From Hamadaea flava (GTDB lineage: Bacteria; Actinomycetota; Actinomycetes; Mycobacteriales; Micromonosporaceae): a stretch of DNA of 64,000 nt. This document shows positions 53,835 through 62,335 of the stretch, one piece after another. Below the pieces are notes generated by a model. That model was not told where the DNA came from. It was given only the letters and a program-made list of their open reading frames with translations, and made no database searches. A program made the translations under genes and the position numbers. The stretch lies in assembly GCF_024172085.1 (NCBI RefSeq), contig NZ_JAMZDZ010000001.1, forward strand, positions 8,122,001 to 8,186,000, read 5' to 3'. Numbering within the stretch: position 1 is the stretch's first letter; every line of letters starts with the position of its first letter.

Positions 53835-54833
53835 TCACGCAGGCCGGACCGAGCTTTCCCGGATCTTGAGTTCGGTCTGCAGGGTGACCGTCGACGCCGG
53901 GCGGCCGGGCTCGGCGATCCGCTCGGCCAACAGCAGGGCCGCGGTGCGGCCGAGTTCGTACGTGGGCTGCACGACCGTGGTCAGCGACGGGCGTACGAGA
54001 TGGGCCCACGGGATGTCGTCGAAGCCGACCACGCCGAACCGGCCCGGGACCGAGATCCCGCGATCGACCAGGCATTCCATCGCGCCGACGGTCATCAGGT
54101 TGTTGGCGGCGAAGACGGCGTCGGGCTCGGCACCGGAGTCCAGCAGCGACGCCATCGCGGCGTAGCCGCCCTCCTCGCGGTAGTCCGCGTGGCGGATGAG
54201 CTGGTCGTCGGCCGGGCGCTTGTGGCGCCTGACGGCGTTGGTGTATCCGCGGAGCCGCTGCTGGGCGGTCGGCAGTTTGCGCGGCCCGGTGATGCAGGCG
54301 ATCCGCTGGTACCCGGCGGCGACCAGGTGCGACGTCGCGACGTCCGCGCCGTGCTCGTTGTCGGCCAGCACGGTGTCCACTGTGGCTCCCCGGATCTGCC
54401 GGTCGATCGCCACCACCGGGGTCCCGGACTCGACGAGCCGCGTGATGGTGGCGAGCTTGCCGGTCGAGGAGATGATCACGCCCGCCATCTGCTCGGCGAG
54501 CGCGGCGCTGACGTAGCGGTCCTCCTTGCCGGGGTCCTCGTCGCTGTTGCACAGCACCACGGAGTACCCGGCGGCCTGCGCGACGTCCTCGACGCCGCGG
54601 ACCAGCGAGGTGAAGAACGGGTTCCCGATGTCGGAGATGATCACCGCCCAGATGCTGGTCTGCTGGCGGCGCAGGTTGCGGGCGACCGCGTTGGGGCGGT
54701 AGTCGAGGTCGCGCATGGCCTGATGGACCCGGGCGGCGAGCGCGGCGTCCACCGTCGTGCGCCCGTTGACGACGCGCGAGACGGTCGCGGCGGAGACGCC
54801 GGCGTGCCGGGCGACGTCGTAGATCGTGGCCAT
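53835..54833 (-). CDS. LacI-family regulator of the D-arabinan locus
   Basis: The 332-residue protein has the LacI helix-turn-helix (TIYDVARHAGVSAATVSRVVNG), hinge (RPNAVARNLRRQ) and a periplasmic-binding-type sugar domain (VIISDIGNPFFTSLVRGVED, VFAANNLMTVGAM, GVVGFDDIPWAHLVRPSLTT, in part). It is divergent from the isomerase/kinase/GH/ABC operon. Three copies of GGAAATCGATTTCC-like operators lie in the 304 bases between the starts, one 39 bases from its own start, so it probably represses itself and the operon until a sugar effector binds. Confidence 0.9.
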   Translation of the reverse strand: MATIYDVARHAGVSAATVSRVVNGRTTVDAALAARVHQAMRDLDYRPNAVARNLRRQQTSIWAVIISDIGNPFFTSLVRGVEDVAQAAGYSVVLCNSDEDPGKEDRYVSAALAEQMAGVIISSTGKLATITRLVESGTPVVAIDRQIRGATVDTVLADNEHGADVATSHLVAAGYQRIACITGPRKLPTAQQRLRGYTNAVRRHKRPADDQLIRHADYREEGGYAAMASLLDSGAEPDAVFAANNLMTVGAMECLVDRGISVPGRFGVVGFDDIPWAHLVRPSLTTVVQPTYELGRTAALLLAERIAEPGRPASTVTLQTELKIRESSVRPA

Positions 54834-54871
54834 GAATCCCCGCCTTCCAGAAGCGCGTTGAGCCTAGCAGG

Positions 54872-54885
54872 AGAAATCGATCCCT
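54872..54885. promoter_or_regulatory. LacI operator site 1
   Basis: AGAAATCGATCCCT matches 10 of 14 bases of GGAAATCGATTTCC. It lies 39 bases upstream of the lacI start, placed for autorepression. Confidence 0.6.
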
Positions 54886-54974
54886 CGGACCGCACACCTG
54901 GCGGCTCGCCCTAAGCGGCCCCCGATGTGGTCGGGGCGGTCACGGAGATTTCCCAGCCTGGCGAGGCTGTTTCC

Positions 54975-54988
54975 GGAAATCGATCTCG
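54975..54988. promoter_or_regulatory. LacI operator site 2
   Basis: GGAAATCGATCTCG matches 12 of 14 bases of the consensus palindrome. It is 105 bases from site 3 and 103 from site 1, about ten helical turns each, which would suit DNA looping. Confidence 0.65.
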
Positions 54989-55048
54989 CCGTCGCTGACC
55001 AGGTAATACGGCTCTGACATCTGGTGCTAGCAGGCTGGAAACGAACTG

Positions 55049-55093
55049 TTGACAACCCTCGTTGCCGAGCCTACTCTCTGGAAATCGATTTCC
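55049..55093 (+). promoter_or_regulatory. Operon promoter with perfect LacI operator (site 3)
   Basis: TTGACA (55049-55054), 17 bases and TACTCT (55072-55077) form a strong promoter. The perfect palindrome GGAAATCGATTTCC (55080-55093) begins 3 bases after the -10, covering the transcription start. The SIS gene begins 45 bases downstream. The rest of 54834-55137 holds no gene. Confidence 0.85.
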
Positions 55094-55137
55094 CGAACCT
55101 GCTCGATCGGGACCCTCAGCACTTCGTTAGGAGCACC

Positions 55138-55785
55138 GTGACGACGCAATCGGCGGACGGGCCGGCTCGCCTCGATCCTGGCATCGGCGACCCCGGCATC
55201 ACTGCGGCCCGCCAGGCGCTGCGGCACGAGGCCGACGCCGTCGCCGCGCTCATCGGCCGGCTGGGGCCGCAGTTCACCGCGGTCGTCGACGCGATCCTCG
55301 AATGCCGCGGCCGTGTGGTGGTCTCCGGTCTGGGCAAGTCCGGCATCATCGGCCGGAAGATCGCGGCGACGCTGGCCAGCACCGGAACCCCGACGGCGTT
55401 CGTCCACGCGGCGGAGGCGCTGCACGGCGACTCCGGCATGGTGGCGCCTGGCGACCTGGTGATCGCCCTGTCGGCGTCCGGTGAGACCGCCGAGGTCTGC
55501 GACTTCGCCGAGATGGTGACCGCGCGGGGCATCCCGGTGGTCGCGCTGACCGGCCGACCCGACTCCACCCTCGCCACGCTGTCCCAGCACGTGCTGGACG
55601 TGGCGGTCGAACGAGAGGCCGATCCGTTGAACGTCGCGCCGACCGCCTCCACGACGGCGACCCTCGCGATGGGCGACGCGCTCGCCTCGGCGCTGATGGT
55701 CCGCCGGGGGTTCACCTCGCAGGACTTCGCCGGGTTCCACCCCGGCGGCTCGCTGGGCCGGCGGCTGACCGGGGGTGCCCGATGA
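55138..55785 (+). CDS. SIS-domain sugar-phosphate isomerase (KpsF/GutQ/KdsD type, no CBS domains)
   Basis: The 215-residue protein matches the SIS core of arabinose-5-phosphate isomerases: SGLGKSG (63-69), VHAAEALHGDSGMV and SASGET (112-117), ending DFAGFHPGGSLGRRL. KdsD/GutQ proteins interconvert D-ribulose 5-phosphate and D-arabinose 5-phosphate; they normally carry two C-terminal CBS domains, absent here. This organism type does not make KDO, so a catabolic role, D-arabinose 5-phosphate to ribulose 5-phosphate, fits the operon. The GTG follows TAGGAG and the perfect LacI operator. Confidence 0.87.
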   Translation: MTTQSADGPARLDPGIGDPGITAARQALRHEADAVAALIGRLGPQFTAVVDAILECRGRVVVSGLGKSGIIGRKIAATLASTGTPTAFVHAAEALHGDSGMVAPGDLVIALSASGETAEVCDFAEMVTARGIPVVALTGRPDSTLATLSQHVLDVAVEREADPLNVAPTASTTATLAMGDALASALMVRRGFTSQDFAGFHPGGSLGRRLTGGAR

Positions 55786-56813
55786 TCCCGCAGCAGACCG
55801 GCGGCGACGACGGCTTCGACGTGTGCGTCCTGGGCAGCTTCATGAAGGACCTGGTCACGCAGGCGCCGCGGCGGCCGCGGCCGGGCGAGACGATCCGGGG
55901 CCGCGCCTTCGACGAGTACCTCGGCGGCAAGGGCTTCAACCAGGCGATCGCGGCGCGCAGAGCCGGAGCGCGTACGGCGATGATCGGGCGCGTCGGCGAC
56001 GACCGGCACGGCGCGGAATTCCTCGCGATGCTGGCCGAGGAGGGCGTCGACGCGGCGTACGTGCGGCGCGACTCGGGCTGGGGGACCGGGGTCGGTCTGC
56101 CCGTCGTGGAGCCGGACGGCAGCAACTCCATCATCATCGTGCCCCGCGCGAACGACGCAGTCACCGCCGACGACGTCCTGGCCGCGGCCCCGGTCATCCA
56201 GCGCAGCCGCGTACTGCTGGTGCAGTTGGAGGTGCCGCTGCCCGCCGTGCTGACCGCGTTGCACCTCGCCCGGTCGGCGAACGTGCTGACCGTGCTCAAC
56301 CCGGCGCCGTCGGCGCCGCTGCCGGAGGACATCAGCGCGCTGGTCGACGTGGTGGTCCCGAACGAGGTCGAGGCCGAAAGCCTCACCGGCCTGCCCTGTC
56401 ACGGCGACGCCGTCCTCGGCACCGCGCCGACGCTGCGGCGGCGGCTGGCCCGCCGGGGCGCGATCATCACCCTCGGCGGACGCGGTGTCGTGGTGGTCGA
56501 CCGGCCCGGCGACGACGAGGTGCCGCCCGAAGCCGTCGACGCGTACGCGGGCTGGCGGACCAGCGTCCTGAACCCGTTGGCGGTCGACACGATCGACACC
56601 GTCGGGGCCGGCGACGCCTTCTGCGGCGCGCTCGCCGCTCGCATCGCAGCCGGGGACGGTCTGCTGAGCGCGGCCGAGTACGCCAACGCGGCCGGCGCGC
56701 TGGCGACCACCCGACGGGGAACCGCACCGGCCATGCCCCGCGCCGACGAGATCGGCGCGCTGCTCACCCGTACGACAGTCTCCGGCGCGCCCGTCGGAGA
56801 GCACGCACTGTAA
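55782..56813 (+). CDS. PfkB-family sugar kinase, candidate D-arabinose kinase
   Basis: The 343-residue protein has the PfkB signatures YLGGKGFNQAIAARRAGA (near residue 46) and DTVGAGDAF (272-280), with the catalytic base Asp278 and the anion hole GAGD. PfkB kinases phosphorylate a sugar hydroxyl with ATP; ribokinase-like members act on pentoses at O5. Coupled by ATGA to the A5P-isomerase-like gene, it is the obvious source of arabinose 5-phosphate, though ribose or fructose cannot be ruled out from sequence. Confidence 0.87.
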   Translation: MIPQQTGGDDGFDVCVLGSFMKDLVTQAPRRPRPGETIRGRAFDEYLGGKGFNQAIAARRAGARTAMIGRVGDDRHGAEFLAMLAEEGVDAAYVRRDSGWGTGVGLPVVEPDGSNSIIIVPRANDAVTADDVLAAAPVIQRSRVLLVQLEVPLPAVLTALHLARSANVLTVLNPAPSAPLPEDISALVDVVVPNEVEAESLTGLPCHGDAVLGTAPTLRRRLARRGAIITLGGRGVVVVDRPGDDEVPPEAVDAYAGWRTSVLNPLAVDTIDTVGAGDAFCGALAARIAAGDGLLSAAEYANAAGALATTRRGTAPAMPRADEIGALLTRTTVSGAPVGEHAL

Positions 56814-56824
56814 CCCCGTTGGAG

Positions 56825-56959
56825 GTGGTGCTCGATGAAGACCCGGACGCACCGCGCCGCAGCGGCGGGCGTACGCAGGCCGAGGTGTTCGCCGGGATTT
56901 GGACGGACAACGGGGACATGTGGTTGCAGCATGACGACTTCGCGGTGGTCAAAGCCTGA
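56825..56959 (+). CDS. Possible 44-residue acidic peptide in the operon gap
   Basis: A frame from GTG 56825 to a stop at 56959 gives a small protein with LDEDPDAPRRSGG and FAGIWTDNGDMWLQHDDF. Third codon positions are nearly all G or C, as in true genes here, and it lies in an otherwise unexplained 234-base gap. Start choice is uncertain (56825, 56828 or TTG 56819), and the RBS GGAGG overlaps the start. An alternative ATG frame at 56834 has poor codon bias. From 56960 to the GH172 start I see only its RBS. Confidence 0.35.
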   Translation: MVLDEDPDAPRRSGGRTQAEVFAGIWTDNGDMWLQHDDFAVVKA

Positions 56960-57047
56960 CACGCCCAGCCAGGAGATCAACGCCTGAGACATCATCGGAT
57001 CGGTTCGGCGGCAGCGTGGCCGCTGTGACCGCGAGAGAGGGGACAGC

Positions 57048-58121
57048 GTGAACTACGGTTCATACGGCAGCAGCCTTCGGGACCTGCCCCGGTTGCGACC
57101 GCATCGCCGCCGGCGGGAGTCGAGCTGGGACCGGAGCGGCGGCAACGACGACCGGGTCACCGTCCACCCCGGCGAGACCGTGACACTCGCCGACATCCAG
57201 GGCGCGGGTTCGATCAACCACATCTGGATGACCGTCGCCCCGCGCGACGCGGCCACGCCCGCCACCGCCGACCGTGATTTCCTGCGCAAACTGGTCCTGC
57301 GGGTCTACTGGGACGACGCCGAGCACCCGAGCGTGCTCGTGCCGCTCGGCGACTTCTTCGGGGTCGGCCACGGCCGCACCGCGAACTTCGTCTCCGCGCC
57401 GCTCCAGATGAGCCCGCAGGACGGCAAGGCCTTCAACTGCTTCTTCCACATGCCGTTCGCCACCCGCGCCCGGTTCGAGCTGACCAGCGAGTGCGAGTCG
57501 GAAGTCCTGTGGTTCTACTACTACATCGACTACGACCAATTCGATGAGCTGGGCGCGGACCTCGGCCGGTTCCACGCCCAGTGGCGGCGCGAGTGCCCCA
57601 CCGACGGGATCGAGCAGGGCGACCTGTCGAACTCCGACTGGCTGTTCTCCGGCAGCAACCTCGACGGGGCGGGCAACTACACGATCCTCGACGCCGAGGG
57701 CCGCGGCCACTACGTGGGCTGCGTGCTCAACGTGACGAACCTGCGCCAGACCGCCGACTGGAACTGGTACGGCGAAGGCGACGACATGATCTTCATCGAC
57801 GGCGAGGCGTTCCCGCCGAGCCTGCACGGCACCGGGACCGAGGACTACTTCAACACCGCCTGGTGCCCGAGCGAGTCCTACCACGCGCCGTACCACGGGA
57901 TCACCCTGCCCGGCGGCGAGAACTGGAGCGGGCAGATCTCGCTCTACCGGTTCCACATCGAGGATCCGGTGCCGTTCCGCAGCTCCATCCGGGTGACCAT
58001 CGAGCACGGTCACGCCAACCGGCGCAACGACGACCTGTCCTCGGTCGCGTACTGGTATCAGGAGCTGCCCCACAAGCCGTTCACTCTGCCGCCCGTCGCC
58101 CAGCGACTGCCCCGGCTGTGA
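57048..58121 (+). CDS. GH172 (DUF2961) exo-alpha-furanosidase, candidate alpha-D-arabinofuranosidase
   Basis: The 357-residue protein is a DUF2961/GH172 member, with jelly-roll segments (GAGSINHIWMTVAP, LVPLGDFFGVGHG, WFYYYIDYDQ) and the catalytic region. Likely catalytic Glu243 (GEGDDMIFIDGE) and Glu265 (HGTGTEDYF) occupy the positions of the two glutamates of Bifidobacterium alpha-fructofuranosidase, allowing one inserted residue. The family releases D-fructofuranose or D-arabinofuranose. No signal peptide is seen, so it acts in the cytoplasm. The GTG has a GAGAGAGG RBS. Confidence 0.9.
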   Translation: MNYGSYGSSLRDLPRLRPHRRRRESSWDRSGGNDDRVTVHPGETVTLADIQGAGSINHIWMTVAPRDAATPATADRDFLRKLVLRVYWDDAEHPSVLVPLGDFFGVGHGRTANFVSAPLQMSPQDGKAFNCFFHMPFATRARFELTSECESEVLWFYYYIDYDQFDELGADLGRFHAQWRRECPTDGIEQGDLSNSDWLFSGSNLDGAGNYTILDAEGRGHYVGCVLNVTNLRQTADWNWYGEGDDMIFIDGEAFPPSLHGTGTEDYFNTAWCPSESYHAPYHGITLPGGENWSGQISLYRFHIEDPVPFRSSIRVTIEHGHANRRNDDLSSVAYWYQELPHKPFTLPPVAQRLPRL

Positions 58122-59245
58122 ATCACCGACCCCGTCTGCCCGCTCTCGTCGCGGTGGTGCTGCTCGCCGCCGGATGCACGAGCCCGTCAGGAGAGACCGT
58201 GACCGTGCTGGACCCGCGCACCGACAAGCCCTTCGTGCTGACGGGCGTCGGCGGCCTGACCGAGATCGGCCAGGTCACCGGCGTGCCGGGCGGCACCGAC
58301 AAGTACGCCGTGCACGGCACCGACCTGGGCTCGATGTTCAGCGCCGGCGGCACCACGTACTTCGTCTTCGGCGACACCTTCGGCGAGCGGACGGACGGGC
58401 AGACCGGGGCGGGCGGCAGCTTCTGGCGATCGAACGTCCTCGGCTACACCACGGATCGCGACCCGTCCGACGGCGTACGCCTCACCGGCATGGTCACCGA
58501 CGAGATCGGGCTCGCCAAGGAACTGCTGGGCAGCAAGAAGGTCGACGGGGACGAGATGACCGTCATCCCGACGTATGGGTTTGCCGTCGGGAAGACCTTC
58601 TACCTCTATTACATGTCGGTGCGGCACTGGGGCGACCCCGGCCGCTGGGACGCCAACCACGCCGGGCTGGCCCGCTCCACCGACGGCGGGCAGAACTGGA
58701 CCCGGCTGGACGCGGTGACCTGGCCAGGTGACTCCGGATTCATCCAGGTCAGCGTCACCCATGCGCTCGAGGACGGGGTGGACCAGCTCTACTTCTGGGC
58801 CATCCCGGCCGGCCGATTCGGCGGCGTACGCCTCATGCGCGTACCCGCCGCGCAGGTCGAGCAACTGTCGGCGTACCGGTACTACGCCGGCGCCGGCTCC
58901 ACCGGCCCGATCTGGGCCGCCGACCGGGACCAGGCGGTCCTCGTCGTCGACGACACCGTCGGCGAGCTGTCGGTGGCGTACAACTCGTATCTCGACCGGT
59001 GGATCATGATGTACCTCCGCGAGGGCGACGGCGTCGTCCTGCGGGAGGGCGTCACCCCCTGGGGCCCCTGGAGCGAGCCGCGCACCGTTGTGGACGCGGC
59101 CGGTCACCCGGGCCTCTACGCACCCTTCCAATACCCGGTGACCAGCGAAGCGACCGATGACGGTGGCCGCCGGATCTACTTCAACCTCTCCCTCTGGGGA
59201 CCGTACAACGTGTTCCTCTACTCAATTGATCTTGAGAAATCCTAG
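58118..59245 (+). CDS. DUF4185/GH183 lipoprotein, candidate endo-D-arabinanase
   Basis: The 375-residue protein begins at a GTG that overlaps the GH172 stop. Its lipobox LAAGC puts Cys20 at the lipid anchor, so it sits on the cell surface. The body is a DUF4185 propeller: HGTDLGSMFSAGGTTYFVFGDTFGE (in part), DEMTVIPTYG, STDGGQNWTR, RWIMMYL. Asp69 (HGTDLG) and Asp86 (FGDTF) are candidate catalytic carboxylates. Enzymes of this family, now GH183, cleave D-arabinan of mycobacterial arabinogalactan and lipoarabinomannan in endo mode. Confidence 0.88.
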   Translation: MNHRPRLPALVAVVLLAAGCTSPSGETVTVLDPRTDKPFVLTGVGGLTEIGQVTGVPGGTDKYAVHGTDLGSMFSAGGTTYFVFGDTFGERTDGQTGAGGSFWRSNVLGYTTDRDPSDGVRLTGMVTDEIGLAKELLGSKKVDGDEMTVIPTYGFAVGKTFYLYYMSVRHWGDPGRWDANHAGLARSTDGGQNWTRLDAVTWPGDSGFIQVSVTHALEDGVDQLYFWAIPAGRFGGVRLMRVPAAQVEQLSAYRYYAGAGSTGPIWAADRDQAVLVVDDTVGELSVAYNSYLDRWIMMYLREGDGVVLREGVTPWGPWSEPRTVVDAAGHPGLYAPFQYPVTSEATDDGGRRIYFNLSLWGPYNVFLYSIDLEKS

Positions 59246-59253
59246 GAGTTGCG

Positions 59254-60570
59254 ATGAAGCGCAGAGCTCTGCTCAGCGGGCTGGCCGGCGCGGCCGCGCT
59301 CGCGGCCGCCGGGTGCGGCAGTAAGGACAGCGGTTCCGGTGACAAGGCCGAGGTGACCATCTGGCAGCAGAAGTTCACCGACCAGGAGGACGCCTGGTAC
59401 AAGAAGGCGGTCGCCGCGTACAACGCCTCGCAGAACAAGGTCAAGGTCGTGCACCAGATCGTGCCGGCCGACGCCTGGGACCAGAAGATGAAGGCCGCGC
59501 AGGCGGCGGGCAAGGCGCCCGACGTGTTCACCCTGAACTACAACAAGGTGCAGGGATTCGCCCGGACCAGCCAGATCCAGGCCCTCGACGGGGTCATCGC
59601 CGCCGACAAGTGGTCGGGCCTGCAGGAGTCGGTCGTCGGGTCGATCACCTACAAGGGCAAGAAGTACGGCTACCCGATGCTCGTCGAGCCGTCGGCCGTC
59701 CTCTACTACCGCAAGGACCTGTTCGCCAAGGCCGGCCTCGACCCCGAGAAGCCGCCGACGAGCTGGGCCGAGCTGGTCGACTTCGGCAAGAAGCTGACGA
59801 CCAAGGACGTCTCCGGCTTCTCCACCGCCGGCAACCAGATCGACATGGGCTGGTCGACGTGGGGCCTGCAGTGGAACGCCGCCGGGCACCTGCCGATCAG
59901 CGACGACTGGTCGCAGCCGCGGGCCAACGACCCGGCGTACAAGCCGCTCCTGCAGGCCTACCAGGATCTCTACAAGCAGGGCATCATGCCGAAGCAGCCG
60001 CTCGCGCCGTACGCCGACGCCACCCCGTTCGGCCAGGGCAAGGCCGCCATGATGGCCTGCGGTTCCTGGGCGGCCAGCGTGCTGCTGTCGGACTTCCCGA
60101 AGGTCGTCGGGAACGTGGCCGCCGCGCCGATGCCCTCGTTCGACGGCGACGTCACCAAGCCGACCGCCACCCTCGGCGGCTGGACCTGGGTGATCGACGG
60201 CAAGTCGACCAAGGCCCAGGCGGCGGCCGAGTTCATCGCGTACGTGCTCGCCGGCGACCCCGCCCTCCTGGTCGACTACTTCAAGACGACCAAGTTCTCG
60301 AAGTACTCTCCCCGAACCGCGGTCGCCGACACGATCAGCAGCGACCCGGCCGCGAAGGAGAACCCGTGGGCGCAGACGATTCAGGACAAGGTGGTCAAGT
60401 ACGCCAAGCCGGAGCCGACCTACGACTGGTCGATCAGCCTGGCGTTCGGCAAGGCGATCGAGAAGGCCCTCCAGGGCAAGGACATCGACACGGCCCTGAA
60501 GGAGGCCGACGCCGAGATCAAGGACATCATCGCGAAGAACAACCTGGCCGGACAGGGCACCACGTCATGA
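59254..60570 (+). CDS. ABC sugar-binding lipoprotein (CUT1 type)
   Basis: The 438-residue protein has a lipobox AAAGC (Cys21) and a type-B substrate-binding fold (VTIWQQKFTDQEDAWYKKAV, PDVFTLNYNK, VEPSAVLYYRKDLFAKAG, MACGSWAASVLLSDFP, in part). CUT1 proteins capture mono- or oligosaccharides outside the cell and hand them to the permeases encoded next. The position between GH183 and cytoplasmic-type GH172/GH116 genes suggests D-arabino-oligosaccharides as ligand. It ends in ATGA with the first permease. The ATPase is absent and may be shared (MsiK-like). Confidence 0.92.
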   Translation: MKRRALLSGLAGAAALAAAGCGSKDSGSGDKAEVTIWQQKFTDQEDAWYKKAVAAYNASQNKVKVVHQIVPADAWDQKMKAAQAAGKAPDVFTLNYNKVQGFARTSQIQALDGVIAADKWSGLQESVVGSITYKGKKYGYPMLVEPSAVLYYRKDLFAKAGLDPEKPPTSWAELVDFGKKLTTKDVSGFSTAGNQIDMGWSTWGLQWNAAGHLPISDDWSQPRANDPAYKPLLQAYQDLYKQGIMPKQPLAPYADATPFGQGKAAMMACGSWAASVLLSDFPKVVGNVAAAPMPSFDGDVTKPTATLGGWTWVIDGKSTKAQAAAEFIAYVLAGDPALLVDYFKTTKFSKYSPRTAVADTISSDPAAKENPWAQTIQDKVVKYAKPEPTYDWSISLAFGKAIEKALQGKDIDTALKEADAEIKDIIAKNNLAGQGTTS

Positions 60571-61520
60571 CGAGCGCGGCCGGTGCTGCGACCGCGGTCG
60601 CAGCACCGGGCACCCGCGGCGCGTCGGGGTCGACGGCGCGGCGACGGCGGCACGGCGACACCAAGGTCGCGTACCTCATGCTCACGCCGCTGGTCGTCCT
60701 GCTGGCGATCTTCGTCATCTGGCCGTTGCTGCACGCCGTCTACATCAGCTTCTTCACCTGGAGCTTCTACGCGCCATCGGAGTTCGTGGGGCTCGACAAC
60801 TACGTGAACGTGCTGACGGACCAGGCGTTCCTGTCCTCGGTGCTGCGCGGACTCGGGTTCGCCGCGATGGTGGTCCCGGCGCAGCTGCTGATCGCGTTCG
60901 CGTTCGCCAACCTCGTGAAGTCGTTCAGCGGGCGCATGGCCGGCGTACTCAAGGTCACGATCTATGTCCCGGCCGTGATCTCCGAGGTCATCGCGTCCAT
61001 CATCTTCACGATCATCTACGCGTACCGTGGGGGCATCCTGAACTGGGCCCTGGGCCTGGTGGGGCGCGACGACACCGCGTGGCTGGGGGAGACCGGGACC
61101 GCGCTGCCCGCGATCGCGGTGCCGGCGATCTGGATCGGGATGGGCATCGCCTCGCTGATCATGCTGGCCGGCCTGCTGGACATCCCGGAGGCTTACTACG
61201 AGGTGGCCTCGCTGGACGGCGCGGGCTGGTGGTCCAAGATGGTCCACATCACGCTGCCGCTGATGAAGAACATCTTCCTGTATCTGCTGGTCACCGGGTT
61301 CGCCGGCTCGCTGCAGTTCCTCGTCGTGCCGCTCGTGATGACCAACGGCGGCCCGCTGGAGTCGACCACGCTGCCGAACCTGTTCATCTTCCGGCACTTC
61401 ACCAACGACCTCTACTCCGGCTATCCGATCGCGGCCGCCCTGCTGCTGTTCCTCGTCCTGGGCTCGGTGTCGGCGATCATCTTCCGGCTGGTGCGATCCG
61501 AGAAGGCGGTGGACGGCTGA
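60567..61520 (+). CDS. ABC sugar transporter permease, inner subunit 1 (MalF-like)
   Basis: The 317-residue protein has six membrane helices (first LMLTPLVVLLAIFVIWPLL) and the permease EAA loop EAYYEVASLDGAGWWSKMVHITLP, which contacts the ATPase. A basic N-terminus (ARRRRHGD) faces the cytoplasm. It overlaps the binding-protein gene by four bases and the next permease gene by one. Confidence 0.92.
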   Translation: MTSAAGAATAVAAPGTRGASGSTARRRRHGDTKVAYLMLTPLVVLLAIFVIWPLLHAVYISFFTWSFYAPSEFVGLDNYVNVLTDQAFLSSVLRGLGFAAMVVPAQLLIAFAFANLVKSFSGRMAGVLKVTIYVPAVISEVIASIIFTIIYAYRGGILNWALGLVGRDDTAWLGETGTALPAIAVPAIWIGMGIASLIMLAGLLDIPEAYYEVASLDGAGWWSKMVHITLPLMKNIFLYLLVTGFAGSLQFLVVPLVMTNGGPLESTTLPNLFIFRHFTNDLYSGYPIAAALLLFLVLGSVSAIIFRLVRSEKAVDG

Positions 61521-62335
61521 TGCGGTTCCTCGTGATGGCGGGCAAACTCGGGCTGGCCGGGCTGTTCCTGCTCAGCGCCCTGTTCCCGCTGGCCTGGATG
61601 CTGATCGCGGGATTCAAGAGCAAGACCGAGGTCGTGCAGACCCCGTTCCAGTTCTTCCCCGAGGTCTGGCGCTGGGAGAACTACACCCAGATCCTCGGGG
61701 ACCCCGCGTTCCTGCGCTCGATCGGCGTGACCTTCGTCGGCGCGCTGCTGTTCGCCGCGCTGAGCCTGGTGGTCAACTCCCTCGGGGCGTACGCCTTCGC
61801 CCGGCTGGACTTCGCGTTCAAGCGCACCCTGTGGGTCGTGGTCATCACGACGATGTTCATCCCGGGCATCGCCATCATGCTGACCTCGTTCATCGTGGTG
61901 ACCCAGCTCGGGATGCTCGACACGATGGCGGTCCTGGTCATTCCGGGCGCGGCGTCCGGGCTCCAGGTGTTCTTCCTGCGCCAGTACTACCTGGGTGTGC
62001 CGGTCGCGCTGGAGGAGGCCGCGCTGATCGACGGCGCCGGGCGGTGGCGGATCTTCCTGCACATCTTCACGCCGATCTCGAAGGGCGCGCTGGTCGTCGT
62101 CGGGGTCACCTCGTTCCTGGCGTTCTGGAACGCGTACATCTGGCCGGTGCTCACCATCACCGACCCGAACCTGTTCCAGATCCAGCAGTACCTGGCGACC
62201 TTCCGGTCCGACCGGTCGTCCGAGCTCGGCCTGCTCATGGCCGGGTCGACGCTGGCGGCGTTGCCCGTGATCCTGCTCTTCCTGGCCTTCCAGAAGCAGA
62301 TCATCGGCGGCATCCGGATCTCGGGGATGAAGTGA
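61520..62335 (+). CDS. ABC sugar transporter permease, inner subunit 2 (MalG-like)
   Basis: The 271-residue protein has six membrane helices and the EAA loop LEEAALIDGAGRWRIFLHIFTP. The C-terminus QKQIIGGIRISGMK is typical of MalG-like subunits. It pairs with the preceding permease. The stop overlaps the GH116 start (GTGA). No ATPase gene is visible in the operon within this window. Confidence 0.92.
   Translation: MRFLVMAGKLGLAGLFLLSALFPLAWMLIAGFKSKTEVVQTPFQFFPEVWRWENYTQILGDPAFLRSIGVTFVGALLFAALSLVVNSLGAYAFARLDFAFKRTLWVVVITTMFIPGIAIMLTSFIVVTQLGMLDTMAVLVIPGAASGLQVFFLRQYYLGVPVALEEAALIDGAGRWRIFLHIFTPISKGALVVVGVTSFLAFWNAYIWPVLTITDPNLFQIQQYLATFRSDRSSELGLLMAGSTLAALPVILLFLAFQKQIIGGIRISGMK

Noticed and set aside
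56834-56992. A 50-codon ATG frame in the operon gap
   Set aside because: Third codon positions are often A/T and the product is Arg/Thr/Ser-rich with no structure; the GTG frame is more gene-like.
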